The notes under the pieces: generated by a model
The model's database searches: none
Seen by the model: the letters and a program-made list of their open reading frames with translations, nothing else
What the model was told of the DNA's origin: nothing
From: Isoetes taiwanensis
Lineage: Eukaryota > Streptophyta > Lycopodiopsida > Isoetales > Isoetaceae
DNA length: 64,000 nt
NCBI GenBank assembly: GCA_021234155.1
Contig: JAJEKV010000095.1
Location: forward strand, 1,243,524-1,307,523
Direction of reading: 5' to 3'
Part shown: piece by piece, positions 47,421 through 59,188 of the stretch
Position numbering within the stretch: the first letter of the stretch is position 1
Layout: each line of letters starts with the position of its first letter
Program-made: the position numbers and the translations under genes

Positions 47421-48269
47421 CCTTTCTCTAGGGTTTCTCCTTCACGGCAGCAGTTGCTTCCGGGAGTTGCCAATTTCGTTTCTATTTCTATCTAACCCTA
47501 ATCTGCCTGTTGTTGAACAGAAAGGAGCTGCCAGGCTGCAAATCCTTTGTTGGGCGATGCAGGCATGGTGAAGGATGGGGATTCAACACAAAAAGGTGAC
47601 GATCTGTTACCCTAAGAAGGCTGCGAGTTTGAACAGAGCAGAGAGGCCTAGCCATGGTGGATGCCATAGCTGTCTGCTTTCGGTAGCCATAGTATTGAGG
47701 AAGATGATGCTTATTGGGATGGATTTTGGGCGGCAACAGTTATAGGGACGGAAGCAGTGCCTGCAGCCAATCCTCTCGCAGATTCGATTGAAGATGTTGA
47801 ATTAAATTACAAAGTAAATATCTTCAGGCCAAATAGATTTTCTGGGATCCGGGATCACTCACTGCTCTGCATTGATTAAGTGTTGTCTCATGAGATATGG
47901 TAACAAACTTTTTCTCTTTGTACTCAACATGGCATCCATTTTTTTTTTCTGGCCAGATCATTGGGTATATCTTCTTTCAGCAAGACAATTATCCATGCAG
48001 ATTGGCTTTAGATCTTGATGTGATTTTATTGATTCTCATGGGGGGTTTTATGGTTTCCCATTATTGCTAAGTCTAAGAAGGTTGTGTGGCAGAGACGCTA
48101 TTCCATATTATTTACCACTTTGTCCTCTTGTGCAACATCTGAGCTTCTAGCTAACATTTGATGATAGGTTAAAATGATAAGGTCAATGGATTCCATTGTA
48201 GCTTCTTTAGTTCAAGAACTATGACTATGACTTAGGCACTTTCAGAAGATCTTAGAGGTGTATCTGACA
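47421..48269. other. non-coding stretch
   Basis: No recognisable gene. Short frames near 47380-47740 on both strands show no family motif; they may be captured exon sequence if a Helitron starts at 47310. Confidence 0.4.
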
Positions 48270-48453
48270 TGCAAAAATTATTTTTTATCATCCACTGAGG
48301 CCAATCGACCTATGGGACCCATAAGGAGCGCAGCAAACTTATTACTGTCCGGGTTAAAAAACCCCCGCCCCGAAGGGTTTTCGAGGGAAAAACCGTGGCA
48401 GTAATAAGAGTGCTGTCAAACTGTACAAGTATACATCAATGTTTATATACATG

Positions 48454-50446
48454 TCAAGTGTGTGCCCGAGGACATAGCTGATCTCGCATGTCCATAACCT
48501 CCTGAAGATATGATCCCAGCACCCGTACGGATGCTGTGCTCAATGTCACATGTAACGGCTGGCCAGGCCTGACCAACTCAGCATATCGTGTCCGAATTTG
48601 ATCATATGCTGGGCAACTTTGAAGGGTATGAGATTCATCCTCAATGACTCCCATTTGGCAGCATTGACAGAGCCTGTCCTGGCGTGGCTCACCAATCCAT
48701 CTGCCTGTCTCAATTCGAAGATGATGTGCCCCTGTGCAAATGGAGGCAATGAGTCTGCGCCTTTTCATGGGCAAGTGGGTACGCAAATAGCATTGCGGGC
48801 CTCATTCCAATGTGGGATTTATGTGGCGCTGGTAGTATGCTGTCGTGACCTGTTCAAGGGCAAGAGCATCCCAAAGCTTGCTGAGGAAGCAATCGTCAAG
48901 ATATTGCCTCAAGCTATGGCGATCTGCCTCTGTTTGCACATGTATGCACCTGTGCTCCTGCACATTCCATCTAGCCAACCATTGAGCTCTCTTTTCCCTC
49001 CAGCAGGCCTTGAGGCGCTGCGGCTCCATTGCCATGATATAAACTAGTTTAGGGAGACGAGCATCGTCCATATTGACCACCTTTTGAAAATAGACAATGT
49101 GGCGATCAAGGGCCGCCCTCTGAAGAGGCAAGAATCCTGTCTTCTGCAGTAGAATTTGATATGGGACAGTGGACTTCACCCCTAGTGCTCGTACTAAGAA
49201 GGCTTTTTGGACCTGCTCCAAGTCATTCCAAGTAGCAAGTGATACTACTGGGCCCCATACTTCCACCCCGTATAAAAGGACAGGCTCCACTAAGACCTTG
49301 AATAGGCGTGACTGATGGGCCCAATCATACAACTCTGCTCTATGACTATTGTTTTGCATTGCATATAGTGCCTTCCAGCCTGCCGTCACTCGTAGCCGTA
49401 TGGATGTGTCCCAGTGCATAGTAGAAGGAAACTCCACTCCCAAATATTTGTATGTGGATGCAACTTCCACATTTTGGCCTCGGTAACTGAAGGAGGGGAC
49501 CCTCGGCTGACGTGAAGATGATATGAAAACCACCTTAGTCTTGGCCAGGTTGACGCGCATATCAGTCGCTATGTGTCCAGGGCATCGAGATGTCGTTGCA
49601 TGTCTGCTGGTGTGTAAGCTAGGAGGTCCACATCATCAGCATATATTAACTGTCTGATGATCTGATAGAGAAGGTGAGCTCCATCGCCCCCATTATCAGC
49701 AAGCCAGCTCTCCAATTGATCAATGTAAAGCCCAAACAATGTTGGGGAGAGAGGGCATCCCTGACGAACCCCGATACTGCTATCAAATGGTTGGCTTGTC
49801 TGCTGCAACCGACGGTGAATCTTTCAATGCGGCACTGTATTAATGCGATTCTCGCAAATCTCATGAACCCCCGGTTAAGTTGCAGTCTTGCCCATAGTTT
49901 TTCCCGAGGCACAGTGTCAAACGCCTTCGTAAAATCCACAAAGCAACAATATAGATCCTGACGGCGGTTCCTGCTGTCTTCAATCAGAGTTCGCAATGTG
50001 AAGATGTGGTCAATGGTTGAGTGACGGGGTCTGAATCCTGCCTGGGTGAGGGCCCGCCTCTCGCACTCTCCTCCGCCCGGCCCATCAACCTGCTGCTCGA
50101 GAATCCCAGCAAGCAATTTTGCAAACACCGAACTGACCATGATTGTTCGATAATTGGCTGGGCAGTGTGGGTCACCTGCCTTATATATGGGAACAACTCT
50201 GCTATTGGTCCACTGCAGCGGGAAACCTTCCTGTAATGCCTTGTTGAACAAGGCGGTCAGCACTGGTATTATGGACGGCCCTGCCCACTTAAGCAATTCT
50301 ACCTGCATACCATCCAAGTCTGGGGCTTTCCCATTGGCAAGACACTGCAAGCCTTGTTCCACGCCCGAATCTGTGATTTCCAGCACTGGGCCTTCTTGCA
50401 AGGGTAATGCTGCATGTGCACCCTGAGGGTCGATAGTCTGTTGCAA
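48454..50446 (-). pseudogene. LINE ORF2 reverse transcriptase and C-terminus (copy 3)
   Basis: The RT runs LANGKAPDLDGMQVELLKW, RVVPIYKAGDPHCPANYRTI, AGFRPRHSTIDHIFTLRTLI, YCCFVDFTKAFDTVPREKLW, RQGCPLSPTLFGLYIDQLES and YADDVDLLAYTPADMQRHLD, so the catalytic YADD is intact. The thumb follows (MRVNLAKTKVVFISSSRQ). The C-terminal frame has RLCQCCQMGVIEDESHTLQS. Breaks occur near 49800, 49565 and 48795. Confidence 0.85.
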
Positions 50447-50499
50447 AGTATTGTCTCCACTTCTCAGCGTGATATTCCCCGTGGGCTGTACTTGGCTTT

Positions 50500-51952
50500 C
50501 TAAGAACCCTTCGCCGAAGGTCCCGGGATGACGCTCGTGAGGTAAAACATTTCCCTTTGATGCGCTGCAATGTACCTGGCTTTCTTAGCTTTAAGGAAGA
50601 TGCGGTACTGTCTAACTGCATGTGGGCGTAAAGCAGGGTCTGTGACTTGGCGGAGCCAGCGTTTGTGTTCCTTGCACTCTGCATCAAACCATTGATTACG
50701 TGGGAAGGTTGTGTTCCTGGAGGTCCGTCGCGGGCGGCTTATCCCAAAGCACCTCTCTGCCGCAGTCCTAAGCACATCAGTCAGCCGTCCTGTCTGTTGC
50801 TCTAGTGTAGGATATTGCAAAATTTCTGCCAGGTCATCTATAAGCATCTGGGCATAAGCCCCTGCATGTTCATAATCCAATCGCAGCTGAGGCATGTGAG
50901 GAGTTGTTGCACCGGGGGTTCGCACAACCTGCCAAGCCAACTTCAAGTAAAGTGGTAAGTGGTCGGAGTCGATCTTTTCATCCCTATTAGCTGTTCCCAC
51001 CTGAAAGTGCTTGACGACAGGCATATCCTACTCAGGCACCAGCACATAGTCCACCACACTAGATCCGCCCCCCTGGTTTTCCTGCCTACAAGTGCTCTTG
51101 CGAGTGGAAGGCCACTGTGCTAGTCCATTACAGATTACCAGGTCAAAGATACTGCAGAGCAAAAGCAACTGTCGACCATAGCGCGTGACCTGATTGTCAT
51201 CTGATGTCCGTGGCCAAGCTCCTTCTGCAGGATGCAACTGCAATATATCATCAATCAGGGGATCAAATCTCATGGGTTGTTCTACCCCGGTCGCGCGCAT
51301 TGAAGTCTCCAAGGAGTATGACACTTCCCAACTGCTTATGCTGCTCTATGTCATCATATAGATCGACATAGGGGTCCAGCCTATCCACATCCGAGTGGGT
51401 GTGATAGAAGTTGCTTTCTGCATGTGGAAAGTAGCAGGCTGCCACAAAGAGGGGTCTCTTGCGGTTTTGCACACGCACCCACAGTACCCAGGTTGTGCTT
51501 GTCCGCCTTGAACAAGGAGATTGATTGTGCCAAGGTTGTTCGGTAGTAGCGAGGCAACCCCCATGCCCCCGCTTTCTGTGCAATCATTGAAGATTGAGTA
51601 GTGCTGGTATCCCCGCAAGTCGGGTATCCCCGTAGGCTTTGATACTCCCATGTTTCCATGAGGAAGATGAGATCCATGTCTGCAAGGCAAACGAAGTTGA
51701 GACTATCTCCCTTCTACCATGGGAAGCCCCGACAATTCCGGGGAGACCATGCGAGGCACAATTCCTATTTGTTGGCAAAGCGGCCAGTGGAGATTCAAGG
51801 CGGGCGGCGAAGGGGGTGGCGGCGGAAGTGACCTGAGATGTCGCGAGCAACGAAGGTGAGGCAACTTGGAGCAGGGCGTGGCGGCTAGCAGCTGAAGCAG
51901 CGGGGCTGGCCAGATGTTGCCGGAGGGTTAGCAATATTCGTAGCGGATTCAT
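50500..51952 (-). pseudogene. LINE ORF2 endonuclease region (copy 3)
   Basis: Fragments carry NRNCASHGLPG, FVAACYFPHAESNFY, SVILLGDFNARDRG and DSDHLPLYLKLAW; the last is the conserved SDH motif of APE-type nucleases. Three frames are used. The segment after SDH (LRLDYEHAGAYAQ, NTTFPRNQWFDAECKEHKR) is the linker to the RT and aligns with 1849-2268 of copy 1. Confidence 0.75.
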
Positions 51953-52301
51953 TGGTCCGAAAAATTTGCATCTTGCCCCGAATCAGTCCCCGCAGCTCTC
52001 CTCCCCGCTCAATGCTTTTAACTTTGGCCAACTCGTGCACTCATGGTCTTCTTGTTGGGCGGGGTCGTCTCGATCAACATACGGTAGTTCCCTTTAGTCG
52101 CCTACCACGGCGCTAGATGGCGGCTTTCACTTGCGCGATCTCGATGCTGGAACGTGACCACAATTGGGCGGTCCGGGTCTTTGACGCCATGGCATCTCGC
52201 CCTAATAATGTTTACCGGCATGGGGAATGTCATTCGAGCAAGAATCAACATTTGGAGCTAGTTAATGATGTCCTCCCCTCGCCCTTCCTTGCCGGCCCGC
52301 G

Positions 52302-53503
52302 TTACCACCACATTGTGGCTTCTCCCTCCTGCTCCTGGAGCTCTTTGACTGTTGGGTCAATCATGCCCGGCACAACAGGAGTTGTTTGCTGTTGGCGGGG
52401 CATAGGCTGTGGCCTACGTTGGGGCGGGGGTGGCATGGAGCGGCTTGGGGGTGCAGTAGTAGACGGCCCTAGCTGACACCTTGCAGACTCTTGGGCAGGT
52501 GGGTCTGCCGTGGCAGGTATAGTGGTCTCGCCTTCCTGAAGCCGGGAGCTTAGCTCCTGCTGAAATTGTTGCTGCCTTGTCAATTCACGCATGCACCGTT
52601 GCAATTGCTCATGAGCATCTGCATTGAGGCCCTTGCCTTGTTCAGCAATGGCTGCCCTCAGCTCCTGCATCTTACGATCTTGGGCTGCGGAGCTATGCTC
52701 CAGTTTCTGCAAGCGAGAGTCCACCATAGGGTTCATTGTAGATGAGGCCACTTCTTGTGTCTCGACCCTACTTTGAAGGGCTCTCAATTGTGACTGGCTC
52801 TCTTCAAAAGCGACCTGGACTTTTTGCATCACAGTAGCAGCCTCCTCAGCCTCTGATCGAAGGCGGGAGATGGTTACCATTGTCTCCTGCTCAACACGTT
52901 GCTTGTCCTGTGTCATGGTTTCCATGGCGGTGTACAAGGAATCTATGCGGGCCTGCATGTCAGCAAGACTCTTCTTATCCTTCTGCCTTTCAGAGTGCAC
53001 TAGGCGAAGGCCATCTTCCAGGTGCTGTATGTGGGTCTCCATGCTGGAAACACGCTGTTTCTCAGTAGCTAGCTGCCTCTTGAGCAATTTGGGTGTGGAG
53101 GCCTGCATTTCCTCTGCCAAGCAAGCAATTCGAGCTCTGTTGCCCTCTGCCATTGCTTGAACCTGTTTCCAGTGCTCCTCAACTACCTGGTTTGGTGGTG
53201 GTGAAGCACGGATACGGCTTGCCGCTAGGCTAGAGTATCCGTCATATGCCTGCCGAGCTATGCTTGCTTGCCGCGAGACTTTGCCCGCTTTATCTTTTTT
53301 TTCAAGCAGTGCACCTCAATTTTGCCAGTGTCATCTGGCCTGCGATTGGGGATGGCATCTATGTACTCTCCCAGTAGAAGTTTTGCTGCCATGTCTGCGC
53401 TAGGTAGAGGGGACTGCATATCAGCACCATCCACATGCATATCTATGGGGTTGGATGAAGGGACGCAGGGCTCGTCCGGCTCTTCTATCACTGGAGTTGC
53501 CAT
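52302..53503 (-). pseudogene. LINE ORF1 with coiled coil (copy 3)
   Basis: An N-terminal piece of 81 residues (53503-53258, acidic then basic, ending KKKIKRAKSRGKQA) is followed by a 283-residue frame from 53153. That frame is a long coiled coil (KRQLATEKQRVSSMETHIQ, LADMQARIDSLYTAMETM) plus a Pro/Gln-rich linker. The RRM-like end seen in copy 1 (HNVVVRG) continues in another frame near 52310-52150. The two frames are separated by about 100 bp, so ORF1 is broken here. Confidence 0.7.
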
Positions 53504-53514
53504 GAATAGGGTGC

Positions 53515-53800
53515 CACTTTACAGACGCTTGTCTGAAAGCCTCCAAGCACTTTGATGATGCACAACCTCTGTCCCTTTACGGCAGGCCGCCCGTCAAAGC
53601 TTCCACGTCGGGAAGCGGTGCGGGGTTTCCAAGTGCAAGAAGCAAGTGCATGCTCTTTCACCTTACAGACACCTGTCTGAAAGTGTTCAAGTGCATAAAT
53701 CAAGCGCAGCCTCTAATGCAACCTCTGCCACCTTACAGATGCTTGTCTGAAATGAAAAGAAGCAATGGTTTTCCCCCTTACAGACGCCCGTCTGCAAGGC
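53515..53800 (-). promoter_or_regulatory. palindromic monomers upstream of LINE ORF1
   Basis: CTTACAGACGCCTGTCTGAAA-like words occur at about 53518, 53664, 53733 and 53780, with a decayed fifth near 53578. Each contains the palindrome CAGACGC.TGTCTG. They stand just upstream of the ORF1 start, where other LINEs carry promoter monomers. That role is inferred. Confidence 0.5.
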
Positions 53801-54049
53801 TCCAGCATGTAAATGCTTTAAGCCAAGGTGATTGGATGGTATCACACACTCTGAATCCCGTCTTAAAATCGGGTTGCAAAAAACTTGTTGTTTTCTCCTC
53901 TCAGATCTTAAGCAAATGTGTACAAAACCATATGTCTTTATAATCATCATAGAACAAGAATTCCAATCATATGCATTGCTCCCAAAACAGAGCTGCAAAT
54001 CAATAGATATGAAGAAAAGTATATAGTGCTGAAAAATCGAATAATGGAA

Positions 54050-54615
54050 ACCCTAAAGCCAGCACTGAAAATCTGTTCTTTTTGCTCTGAAATCCTATTT
54101 AAACATTAGCAACATAAAATATCTTTGAAAGAACTCTGAGAGAGCTTTCCAAAGATATAAATTTCATGAGAAACCGAGTCATAGAGAAAGGGATATGAAC
54201 AAAAATGTAATATGAACCACAAAGTGGTGGTGCAGGCTGTAAATCTGTGTTTTTGCTATGGAAACACCATTCAAAGACATGCAAATCACATACCTTCAGA
54301 AAGATCACCGAGGGAGCTTTCCAACGAAACACATTTCAGCTGAAACGGAGTTAAAATCCGCCAAATACGATAAGAAATATGTGGACAATACCACGAGCAC
54401 TTCAGGGTTGTTTTTGCGCCCTCGATTTGCAGCCAGAAAATTCGAGTTTTTGCAGAGGAAAAATTATTGAAAACATATACAAATTACATACCAGTAGGAA
54501 GAAATCTGAGATGACTTTCCAACGCAATAAATTTTAGCAGAAACGGAGTTCTTGATCTCCAGATATGATCAAAAGTGTTTGGGCAGCACCACCAGCACTT
54601 CAGGGTTTAACCATC
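54050..54615. repeat. three diverged tandem units of about 170-195 bp
   Basis: Units begin near 54062, 54230 and 54424 and share AAATCTGT.TTTTTGC, ACATACC, GAGCTTTCCAACG.AA and GAAACGGAGTT. Identity is low (perhaps 60-70 percent), so the array is old. No coding potential was seen. Confidence 0.55.
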
Positions 54616-54866
54616 ATTCATTTAAATTGGATTTATGTCTGTTCCAAAAGCACGCCACTTTTGCATACCCTTTTCTCACTATAGTGTTTTGTTGTGTGAC
54701 ATGCTGTTTTGCATTGTTGCAAATTTTTGCATTGTAGTAGTGGGTGGTTTAACATTTTCTTGTTTTAGTGAGAAGAATGTGGTGTTTGATTAGCATATGT
54801 AGTTAACAACACATCAATATACAGAGAACACTTTTTACATTGTATTCACTTGATATGAAGATTACA

Positions 54867-55546
54867 TCATGGAGGGACTAGTCCTTTCTTTGTCAAATAA
54901 CTCTCAAGATAGGGATCCATCTCCTTAGTCCGATCTAGTTCTGGATGCGTTTTGACAACATCTGATATTGTTTTACCAGAAGCCAAGCCACTCATGATGG
55001 ACATGAATAGTACTAGAAACTCATCTGTTGAGTAATCTTGTGGAGTATAAGTTGGTGGATTTAGAGCCTGGCCTTGATTATAAAAGCACTTAAGAGCATC
55101 ATCATCTACTATTATGATGTCCTCTTTCTTTTGAATGCCAAGCTGATCCATCATAGTACCAAGATGTTTCACGAAGACCGGTTTTGCCATCCCATCTCTT
55201 GGATGTGGAAACTTTATACACTTTTTGGTCCCAAATCGTCACAAAGTCTCGATTCATGTCCGTAACACCCTAAGTACTTCATCAACATTTCTCGTTCCAT
55301 TGAGGACCAGATGGCAACTCGAAACAATCTGAACGCCTCATTCATCATATCTTCTAAGTGTGGACGAGGATAGATCCACTTAGTATTCGATTCTAGAGGG
55401 ACTTGCTCGAAGTCATCCCTGTTAATAAGCTTCTTAGGAAACGTTTTACACAGGACACCATTCATATCGAAGACAATGATTTTGTCACAAGCAGGTGGAG
55501 GCCTGAACCATGGAAAACAAAGAGTTAGCCATGCAAAAGTGTTCTG
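54867..55546 (-). CDS. FCP1/NIF-like HAD phosphatase segment
   Basis: An exon starts after a TTGCAG acceptor at 55547 and reads FPWFRPPPACDKIIVFDMNG, VLCKTF, WIYPRPHLEDMMNEAFRLF, VAIWSSMEREMLMKYLG, then (after a frame change near 55185) IKFPHPRDGMAKPVFVKHLG, IIIVDDDALKCF and LFMSIMSGLASGKTISDVV. This is the layout of NLI-interacting-factor (FCP1/SCP) phosphatases. The usual DxDx nucleophile box is DMNG, so the second, acid-base Asp is Asn and activity is doubtful; the later DD pair is kept. The tail ends at 54867. It lies downstream of the methyltransferase-like gene on the same strand, after a 67-bp intron. Whether it is the last part of that gene or a separate one is open. Confidence 0.6.
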
Positions 55547-55613
55547 CAATACACGCCAAGCGCGTTTTATGCTTCATAAATAAGCTACGTGTCGCTACCG
55601 GCGTGAATTACCT
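55547..55613 (-). other. 67-bp intron with inverted motif copies at both ends
   Basis: On the minus strand the intron opens GTAATTCACGCCGG and closes CGCGCTTGGCGTGTATTGCAG, so AATTCACGCC and its near-complement lie at the two splice sites. It looks as if the intron is a small inverted-repeat insertion. Confidence 0.45.
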
Positions 55614-55688
55614 TTCATCATCGCCATTATCCAAGGCGTCTACTTGACTCCCCCTGATGCTTATTGTCGTCAAGCATGAACGCCACCG

Positions 55689-56114
55689 CTAAGTTCGGAC
55701 ATCGTTCTCTTCTATGAAAGCTACCACGTGGGTTTGATTCCTAACCTCAGTGGTTGCATCTGAGCTTGCATGGTCATCCTGGCTGCCATCAGCAACTGCC
55801 GCAGTCGTACCCCCAAGCTGGACATTACCAGGTGGAATGTTTTGAAGCATGGACGCCAAATTTTTCTCCATGGTCTCACGTTCCCGCGCTAGCATTTCGG
55901 CCTTCTCCTCGGGGGTTGCATTGCTTTTTGAACATTCAGGAGTTGCACTCGGAGGCTTTTGTGAACTAGTATTCTCCTTCTGCCCTTCGTAAGGTACCAA
56001 AGCCAACGGTTTTTTATCTTTGACAGGACCCCAATCAGCCGTGGCTAGTACCTTTTCGAAAAACACTTCAAGGAAATCCTCGGATCTGGTCATCGTTGAT
56101 CTAAACTTTAACAT
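55689..56114 (-). CDS. C-terminal region following the methyltransferase-like domain
   Basis: The frame starts at the point where the 487-codon frame stops, and reads MLKFRSTMTRSEDFLEVFFE, VLATADWGPVKDKKPLALVP, then a Ser/Thr/Glu-rich, probably disordered stretch (ATPEEKAEMLARERETMEKN) to a stop at 55689. The first part, placed after ALKTSRRC, fits the end of a DNA-methylase fold, where a variable helix follows. It is therefore likely the continuation of the upstream domain in another frame. Confidence 0.5.
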   Translation of the reverse strand: MLKFRSTMTRSEDFLEVFFEKVLATADWGPVKDKKPLALVPYEGQKENTSSQKPPSATPECSKSNATPEEKAEMLARERETMEKNLASMLQNIPPGNVQLGGTTAAVADGSQDDHASSDATTEVRNQTHVVAFIEENDVRT

Positions 56115-57578
56115 CTTCTTGATGTCTTCAGGGCCTCTCTACCAATATACCCTCCAACATGCAATTCACAGCAAGTGGTATCAAGTGGTGCAAATGCCTC
56201 AACAAGATAGCTTGCCAGATTGATTGCAAACCCATGTTTATTCAAGGGCCCTTTTTCTTTTGTCAGCAATTCCAGAGTGATGTCTTTCCGGTAGAGGTCA
56301 GGAACATCAAATTCCTGGCATTCATTCGCTTCATCCTCATCATCTGCTTTGTAGAAGACATTTTTCAAGTTGGGTTCATCCAAAAGAAAACACTGCCATG
56401 CACCTTTATCCGATGCCCCTTTGTTCTTAGCTACCTCATAGTCATCATCTGGCACAAGGGATATCATTATGAAGATTATACAAGCGCTTTTAAACTGCAT
56501 CCTCATATCATTATCCTTTGTCTCAAAGAGAAGAGAACCTTCCCTAACGACCTTTAGGCATTCCAAGTCATATGAAGCCACCAAAGCATGCATATGAGGC
56601 TCTCCTGGGGGGCATATGATGACAATAGTAAAGAGCTTCTGAGTTGTTAAGCCTATGCAGCTACTAAAAAAACTGCTATACTCCTGTTGAGTCATCCCCT
56701 TCTCTCCTTTTGCAGTCCTGCTATCCAATACAAACAGAGAAATATTACGAGGGCCTATTGTTGTATCGGGTAGGAGACCTTTATAGCCAGTAGAGACCAG
56801 GTATTGGAGTGCAGGTAAGTCACCACCAACATCTTTCAGGACGGCAACCTTTCTTCTCAGCTCAGCCATCACCTTATCAGATAGCTTTGAGGTGTGCTGT
56901 TGGTTCTTTGATTTCCTGTTTTGCAGAAATTCCTTCGACCAAAAGACGTATTTCTTGATGTCATCAGCAGACACGCCATACTTGTCTAGCAGGCCGACTT
57001 CAGACAATGTAACATCACCAGATAGCTTCTGAAGTTCTTCACCAACTGCTACCTTCATAACTCGCATGTTCTTTATATGAGTGCAACAATCAATGAAAGA
57101 CATTTTGTCCTCAACTGAAGAACCCTTCTTGTACAGAACTTCTTTGTTTATGCATTGATTTAACAACCAAATGATTTCATCATCTTGAAGGCCCTGTACT
57201 TTCCTCATCTCGGTAGTCTTGAGATCAAATATTGAAGTATCTTGAGGAGGCACTCGTCCCATTTGGTCTGGTAGCTGTTTCTGAGCATAAGCATCCCAGA
57301 ACTCGTTCCACTTCGCCCAGACTTCGTCCTTAGCGAAGACGATCTTGTAGGCATCTGTAGGACCTCTGGAAGCTGCTTCAGACGTCTCGCCTGCTTCCTC
57401 CCCAGTTTTTTTTCCTGTTTTTTTGGCCCTTGGCTTCCTATCTTGGATGATAGTCTGAGCCAAGGTCTTTTCCAATGCCTTAAACTCCTCAGACTTCGTT
57501 CCTCCCTGTTTTGTTTGCAGGGGTCTTCCATATTCTATCCATTGCTGGCGGGCATGACGGAGTTGTTCCACGTAAGGG
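56108..57578 (-). CDS. DNA N4/N6-methyltransferase-like domain exon
   Basis: A single open frame of about 490 codons follows an acceptor (ACGTGCAG) at 57579 and joins in phase with the ParB-like exon. It begins with a basic linker (DRKPRAKKTGKKTGEEAGE), then a helical region (GLQDDEIIWLLNQCINKEVL, VSADDIKKYVFWSKEFLQ). The last 200 residues read ISLFVLDSRTAKGEKG, FTIVIICPPGEPHMHAL and CCELHVGGYIGREALKTSRR. The order (a possible degenerate motif IV, then GGYIG..ALKTSRR like motif I of the permuted beta class) resembles ParB-methylase fusions known from phages and bacteria. No DPPY box and no clean FxGxG survive, so catalysis is unlikely. The family call is an inference. Confidence 0.45.
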
Positions 57579-57660
57579 CTGCACGTGTAAGGAAAGCATG
57601 TTAGCCAATACCGCTTTTTAGATCAAGCAAAAATGATAATCAGGAACGTCAAAGGCAGCC

Positions 57661-57950
57661 ATGCCAATTCGCGCCTGGCGTGTATTCATGCTGCCAATTC
57701 GCGGACGAATACACGCCAGGCGCGAATACAGACGTTTCCAATTCGCGCGTGGTGTGAATTCATGCTGCCAATTCGCGCCTGGCGTGTATTCGTCCACGAA
57801 TTGTCAACATGAATACACGCCAGGCGCGACTTGCCAATGTACTGCATTTTTATCAGGCGGTACGTTGGCAATTCGCGCGTGGCGTGTATTCATGCTGCCA
57901 ATTCGCCAGGCGCGAATTGGCAGAATGAATACACGCCACGCTGGACCTAA
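57661..57950. repeat. intronic cluster of eight palindromic CGCCAGGCG motifs
   Basis: Within the 429-bp intron between the ParB-like and methylase-like exons, AATTCGCGCCTGGCGTGTATT or its complement occurs at about 57666, 57708, 57739, 57769, 57811, 57870, 57900 and 57927, in both orientations. The core CGCCAGGCG is itself an odd palindrome. Further copies lie at 55547, 59201, 61002, 61210, 61270 and 61335. Confidence 0.85.
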
Positions 57951-58007
57951 TCTACTACTGTTATTGCTACTTGATATATCTGACTCTATTCCACCAAATA
58001 TACTAAC

Positions 58008-58845
58008 CTTCTATAAAGAAAGACTTCGCCCATTTCGTTCAATGTTGCACTAATCTCTGCCAGGTCCTCTGCAGGGGTATGGGGGCTTAGAAACCGACAC
58101 CTCCTGTGGTTGTAATGTAGCAGATACATTGTTTGTCCGGTTTGCTTAGCCTGGTTGGATAGGGATCGTTGTGCCTCAATAGAATGCTGTCCGTCAATAA
58201 TAAGGAAGCATACATTAGGGTTCTCCACTGTTAGCTCTTCTAGTGTTGTCCACTGGAGTGGAGCATCCTTTTTCTTATCCCAAGGAAGCACGTCTGCTGG
58301 CATAGGAACTTGGCCTGGATTCCTCACCATCGCCCTCAATATTTCTCTTGCATGCTCAGGGTCATACCTCCTGCTAACAAGACTTGACTTATGTGATCTC
58401 ACCAGACGGTCAACATGGATGGGATGTGTAAAAGATTGGCCAAGTGGGTAGTTGTCTGCATACTTGACTAGCCTACTCATTGCCTCCAGCTGCAATTTCT
58501 TTTCGGAGTCATTTTCTGCCAAAATGCCATCAACTGTTGCAGCGGGGATGTCCTTTCCTAAGTCCAGCAATCTTCGTACATCCCTGATATCATTTTGATG
58601 CTTCATCTCCTCCAGGTAGTAACTTGGAGAAGGTCCTCGCAAAGCTCTCCTCACTGCAGACACCCCTTCACTAATAGAAACTGGAGTGAGGACAGTATTT
58701 TGAGGCCATCCGTACTTGAAACATGACTCAAAGACTTCACGCCCTTCTTCATCGGACCATCTTTGAAAGCAGCTTTTCCCCGCATGTGTAACCGACGAGA
58801 TCTTTCTTGTGGTTCTTCACAACCTCCACTAGGAGTTGACAACAT
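58008..58845 (-). CDS. ParB/DGQHR-like domain exon
   Basis: The minus strand reads RRALRGPSPSYYLEEMKHQN, FTHPIHVDRLVRSHKSSLVS, REILRAMVRNPGQVPMPADV and CFLIIDGQHSIEAQRSLSNQ, and ends at donor AAG|GTTAGT (58002-58007). The IIDGQHS.EAQ box and its distance from the PIHVDRL start match the ParB/Srx/DGQHR fold (nuclease or CTP-binding domain). The splice to the next exon is in frame (phase 2). Upstream, WSDEEGREVFESCFKYGWPQ continues the frame to about 58770, where it passes into the N-terminal exon in a different frame. Confidence 0.6.
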
Positions 58846-59188
58846 ATGTCATTCTGCTCCTCACAAGTGATAAGAATACCTTGTTTCTTCATAAGATCGG
58901 TCTCTTTCTTTCTGGAGTGTAAAACAAGATCCACCTTACCGTTTGTTTTGCCTACATCAACATACCACTCCGCACTGTCATCCATCTTCTCCTCGGGGCA
59001 TGGAGGATCCAGGTTCCTTTCGATAATGGATCCGCTATCATCCATCGACAATGCATAGGATCTTTGCGTCCTCATTGGGCTTTCCTTCTTCTTCGTGAGC
59101 CGGAGCTCGCTGGGAGTATCTTCCGAGCCTCTTGCTTTCTTAGGAGGAGGTGTAGGAGCTACCGTTCGGTTTTGTCTCTTCTTCCCTG
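58760..59188 (-). CDS. N-terminal exon 2 of the ParB/methylase-like gene
   Basis: An acceptor TTTGCAG (59189) opens the exon GKKRQNRTVAPTPPPKKARG, then ESPMRTQRSYALSMDDSG, EKMDDSAEWYVDVGKTNGKV and LHSRKKETDLMKKQGILITC. It is basic at first (a possible nuclear signal around PPPKKARG), then mixed. The frame stops at 58749, but the ParB-like frame begins a few codons earlier in another register (WSDEEGREV). Either a short intron or a frameshift lies near 58760. No family was recognised for this region. Confidence 0.5.

Larger units (their letters stand above)
48270..53820 (-). mobile_element. APE-type LINE, copy 3, near full length
   Basis: It is the same family as copy 1, on the minus strand and longer at the 5' side. 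Reading order is 5' monomers (53800-53515), ORF1 (53503-52302), endonuclease (51952-50500), RT (50446-48802), zinc-motif C-terminus (48786-48454) and the 3' hairpin (48383-48357). Frames change in several places, so it is defective, but the gaps are smaller than in copy 1. The 3' border lies near 48270-48290, where the tail reads GATAAAAAATAA. No target-site duplication was secured. Confidence 0.85.
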
